DNA of 6,998 nucleotides from Candidatus Heimdallarchaeota archaeon (GTDB taxonomy: Archaea > Asgardarchaeota > Heimdallarchaeia > Heimdallarchaeales > Heimdallarchaeaceae), in NCBI GenBank assembly GCA_023139025.1, contig JAGLOH010000113.1:1-6998 (forward strand), written 5' to 3'. Position numbers and translations under genes: made by a program. Under the pieces are notes generated by a model. That model made no database searches, was not told the DNA's origin, and worked only from the letters and a program-made list of their open reading frames with translations. Shown here in pieces: positions 5,819 to 6,998 of the stretch. Each line of letters begins with the position of its first letter. Position 1 is the first letter of the stretch.

Positions 5819-6814
5819 ATGACTCCAAAAACAAGCGGAAATAGAGCTTCAAATGTTTATACAATAAATGTTCCTAAAAATTTCAAAGATGCAGTTTTGG
5901 AACAATCACAACAATTTGGGGGAGCTAGTCAGATTATAACGCTTTCTCTTGATGATTTAGCACTAAGAGTAAGAAAAATGAAAAGTCGAATTAACATCAT
6001 AGAGGAACTTAATGACTATATCAAATTGGAAGTTCTTCTTATGAAACGCTATGAAGAAGAGTCAAAGAAAAAACGAGAAGCAAAACTTTCTTTTCGTTTA
6101 AAAGATCAAGTTAGTCAAGAAAGCTTGATGTCTATTAAGAAAAAAACAGGCTGGTCAACTTCTAAAACGGTCAGAATTTCTCTATTGTGGTATCTCTATG
6201 CAAATTTTGATGAATTTGTTGCTTCAGAAAACTTCGTACCTCTACTGAAGTGTTCGTTCTGTGGTTTTGTAACCCATGATCAAAGAGCCTTAGGAGTCCA
6301 CATTCAAACACTACATGAGACTGTTTGTCCATATTGTGGGAAACATCATCCAATAACTGAGGATCACCATTGCAAACAGAAAGAAGCTGCTGCTTTACAT
6401 TTTGACGAAACCCCTGTAAAACCAGATCAAACTACTATTGATCAGTTTACATCAGTTCCATTAGCTGATCTAGATTTAGATGAATCTAAGCTATTGCGCC
6501 AACTAGGTTTGAGTGATCTTGGTTCTTTAAAACCTTCTGATGAAGAATCAGAAGTTTCTGATTTATCTTCTATGTTACCTGACAAAGAAGTATTTGATGA
6601 ATCTGAAGCACAATTAGAAACAATTAGTGACGAAGTTTCAAGAGTTGGTGGAACTCTTGTTGATCTTCCGGATGGTAGTTCTCTAAAGGATGTAGTTGAA
6701 GAAAGAAGGAAGACAAAGAAATCCAAAAAAGCTAAAGACGAAAAAATAGACCAATTACAGGACGAAATCTCTGAAATCCTTGAATCCTTGAAAGAAGATG
6801 GATTATTAGAGTGA
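5819..6814 (+). CDS. Putative DNA-binding protein with RHH-like segments, C2H2 finger and second Cys/His cluster
   Basis: This 331-residue protein has no close match that I know. From the N-terminus, residues ~11-55 (NVYTINVPKNF, then two helices) look ribbon-helix-helix-like. A charged helix ~56-88 follows. Residues ~88-132 (AKLSFRLKDQ, ESLMSIKKKTG, TSKTVRISLLWYLY) form a more convincing RHH domain. A classical C2H2 finger comes next: C145-x2-C148-x12-H161-x4-H166. Directly after is CPYCGKHHPITEDHHC, with C170, C173, H183/H184 and C185 as probable zinc ligands. Residues ~195-290 are acidic and probably disordered. The C-terminus is a Lys-rich stretch (RRKTKKSKKAK) and a Glu-rich helix. A GTG nine bases upstream (5810) is in frame, but it overlaps the SD-like AGTGAG, so ATG 5819 is preferred. 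A transcription factor or chromatin-type protein is the likely role. A receiver-domain gene follows. Confidence 0.78.
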   Translation: MTPKTSGNRASNVYTINVPKNFKDAVLEQSQQFGGASQIITLSLDDLALRVRKMKSRINIIEELNDYIKLEVLLMKRYEEESKKKREAKLSFRLKDQVSQESLMSIKKKTGWSTSKTVRISLLWYLYANFDEFVASENFVPLLKCSFCGFVTHDQRALGVHIQTLHETVCPYCGKHHPITEDHHCKQKEAAALHFDETPVKPDQTTIDQFTSVPLADLDLDESKLLRQLGLSDLGSLKPSDEESEVSDLSSMLPDKEVFDESEAQLETISDEVSRVGGTLVDLPDGSSLKDVVEERRKTKKSKKAKDEKIDQLQDEISEILESLKEDGLLE

Positions 6815-6827
6815 TTGATACAATAGC

Positions 6828-6840
6828 AACTATAAAATAA
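6828..6840 (+). promoter_or_regulatory. TATA promoter of the response-regulator gene
   Basis: ACTATAAAATAA (6829-6840) is close to the archaeal TATA consensus and lies in the 58-bp gap after the zinc-finger gene. Initiation near 6862 would leave about 10 nt of leader before the ATG at 6873. The leader has no ribosome-binding motif. The gene may therefore be transcribed on its own as well as by read-through. Confidence 0.55.
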
Positions 6841-6872
6841 AAGTAACTGTACATAAACATGGTGTATCTCTA

Positions 6873-6998
6873 ATGTCAAGTAATCTGAAAATACTTCTCT
6901 GTGAAGATGATGATGATATAGCTTTTCTCATCAAAATTAATATCTTGAAAGAATTTCCAGGAGCAGAAGTAGCAATTACCAAAACAAAAGAAGATACT
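6873..6998 (+). CDS. Response-regulator receiver (CheY-like) domain protein, 3' truncated
   Basis: The frame is open from the ATG at 6873 to the window end (42 codons) and starts MSSNLKILLCEDDDDIAFLI. This is the first strand and acidic pocket of a CheY-like receiver domain. LKILLCEDDDD aligns with the usual hydrophobic strand followed by the paired Asp residues that bind Mg2+ (E11-D13). It is followed by the first helix (IAFLIKINILKEF) and the second strand (AEVAITKT). The phospho-acceptor Asp, the conserved Thr/Ser and Lys, and any output domain lie beyond the window. It is therefore unknown whether this is a single-domain regulator, a hybrid or a DNA-binding one. It is the only two-component element in view; no histidine kinase is seen. 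There is no alternative in-frame ATG just upstream. The TATA box at 6829-6840 supports the start. Confidence 0.8.
   Translation, partial: MSSNLKILLCEDDDDIAFLIKINILKEFPGAEVAITKTKEDT

Noticed and set aside
6442..6879. 145-codon minus-strand open frame across the end of the zinc-finger gene
   Set aside because: It mirrors the acidic, Ser-rich tail of the plus-strand gene, has no domain, and overlaps the promoter and start of the response-regulator gene.

Overview
This is an AT-rich archaeal window carrying nine protein genes, two of them cut by the window edges. The archaeal assignment rests on AT-rich TATA-like boxes about 27 bp upstream of probable transcript starts, some of them leaderless. 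Other support is a clear anti-16S motif (GAGGTGAT) before one internal operon gene, U-tract terminators without hairpins, and families typical of archaea (Lrp/AsnC RAM domains, ribbon-helix-helix plus zinc-finger proteins). A response regulator, a C2H2-like finger and long acidic coiled-coil proteins would suit an Asgard (for example Heimdallarchaeia-like) or another mesophilic archaeon. That is inference; no marker gene in the window settles it.

Layout. Positions 1-533 hold the C-terminal half of a MalK/UgpC-type ABC ATPase (+). A leaderless UlaG/UPF0173-like metallo-beta-lactamase-fold hydrolase follows at 601-1281 (+). It converges tail to tail, 8 bp apart, with a succinylglutamate desuccinylase/aspartoacylase-type zinc enzyme at 1290-2432 (-). 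Next is a two-gene minus-strand operon: a stand-alone RAM domain (3821-4069), then a ten-helix EamA/DMT-type membrane protein with a RAM domain fused to its C-terminus (2526-3815). Across a 131-bp divergent promoter region, a plus-strand unit encodes an unrecognised acidic coiled-coil protein (4201-5124) and an OsmC-family protein (5156-5602). A 207-bp intergenic region with small repeats and palindromes leads to a ribbon-helix-helix/zinc-finger protein (5819-6814). The window ends in the first 42 codons of a response-regulator receiver domain (6873-6998).

How the genes may work together. The most unusual unit is the RAM plus transporter-RAM pair. RAM domains normally sense amino acids in Lrp/AsnC regulators. 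Here no DNA-binding domain is present, so the pair looks like a ligand-gated or allosterically controlled transporter with a co-expressed RAM partner. The second unusual protein combines two RHH-like segments, a C2H2 finger, a second Cys/His cluster and a charged helical tail, and lies next to a receiver-domain protein. Functions of the hydrolases are known only at family level.
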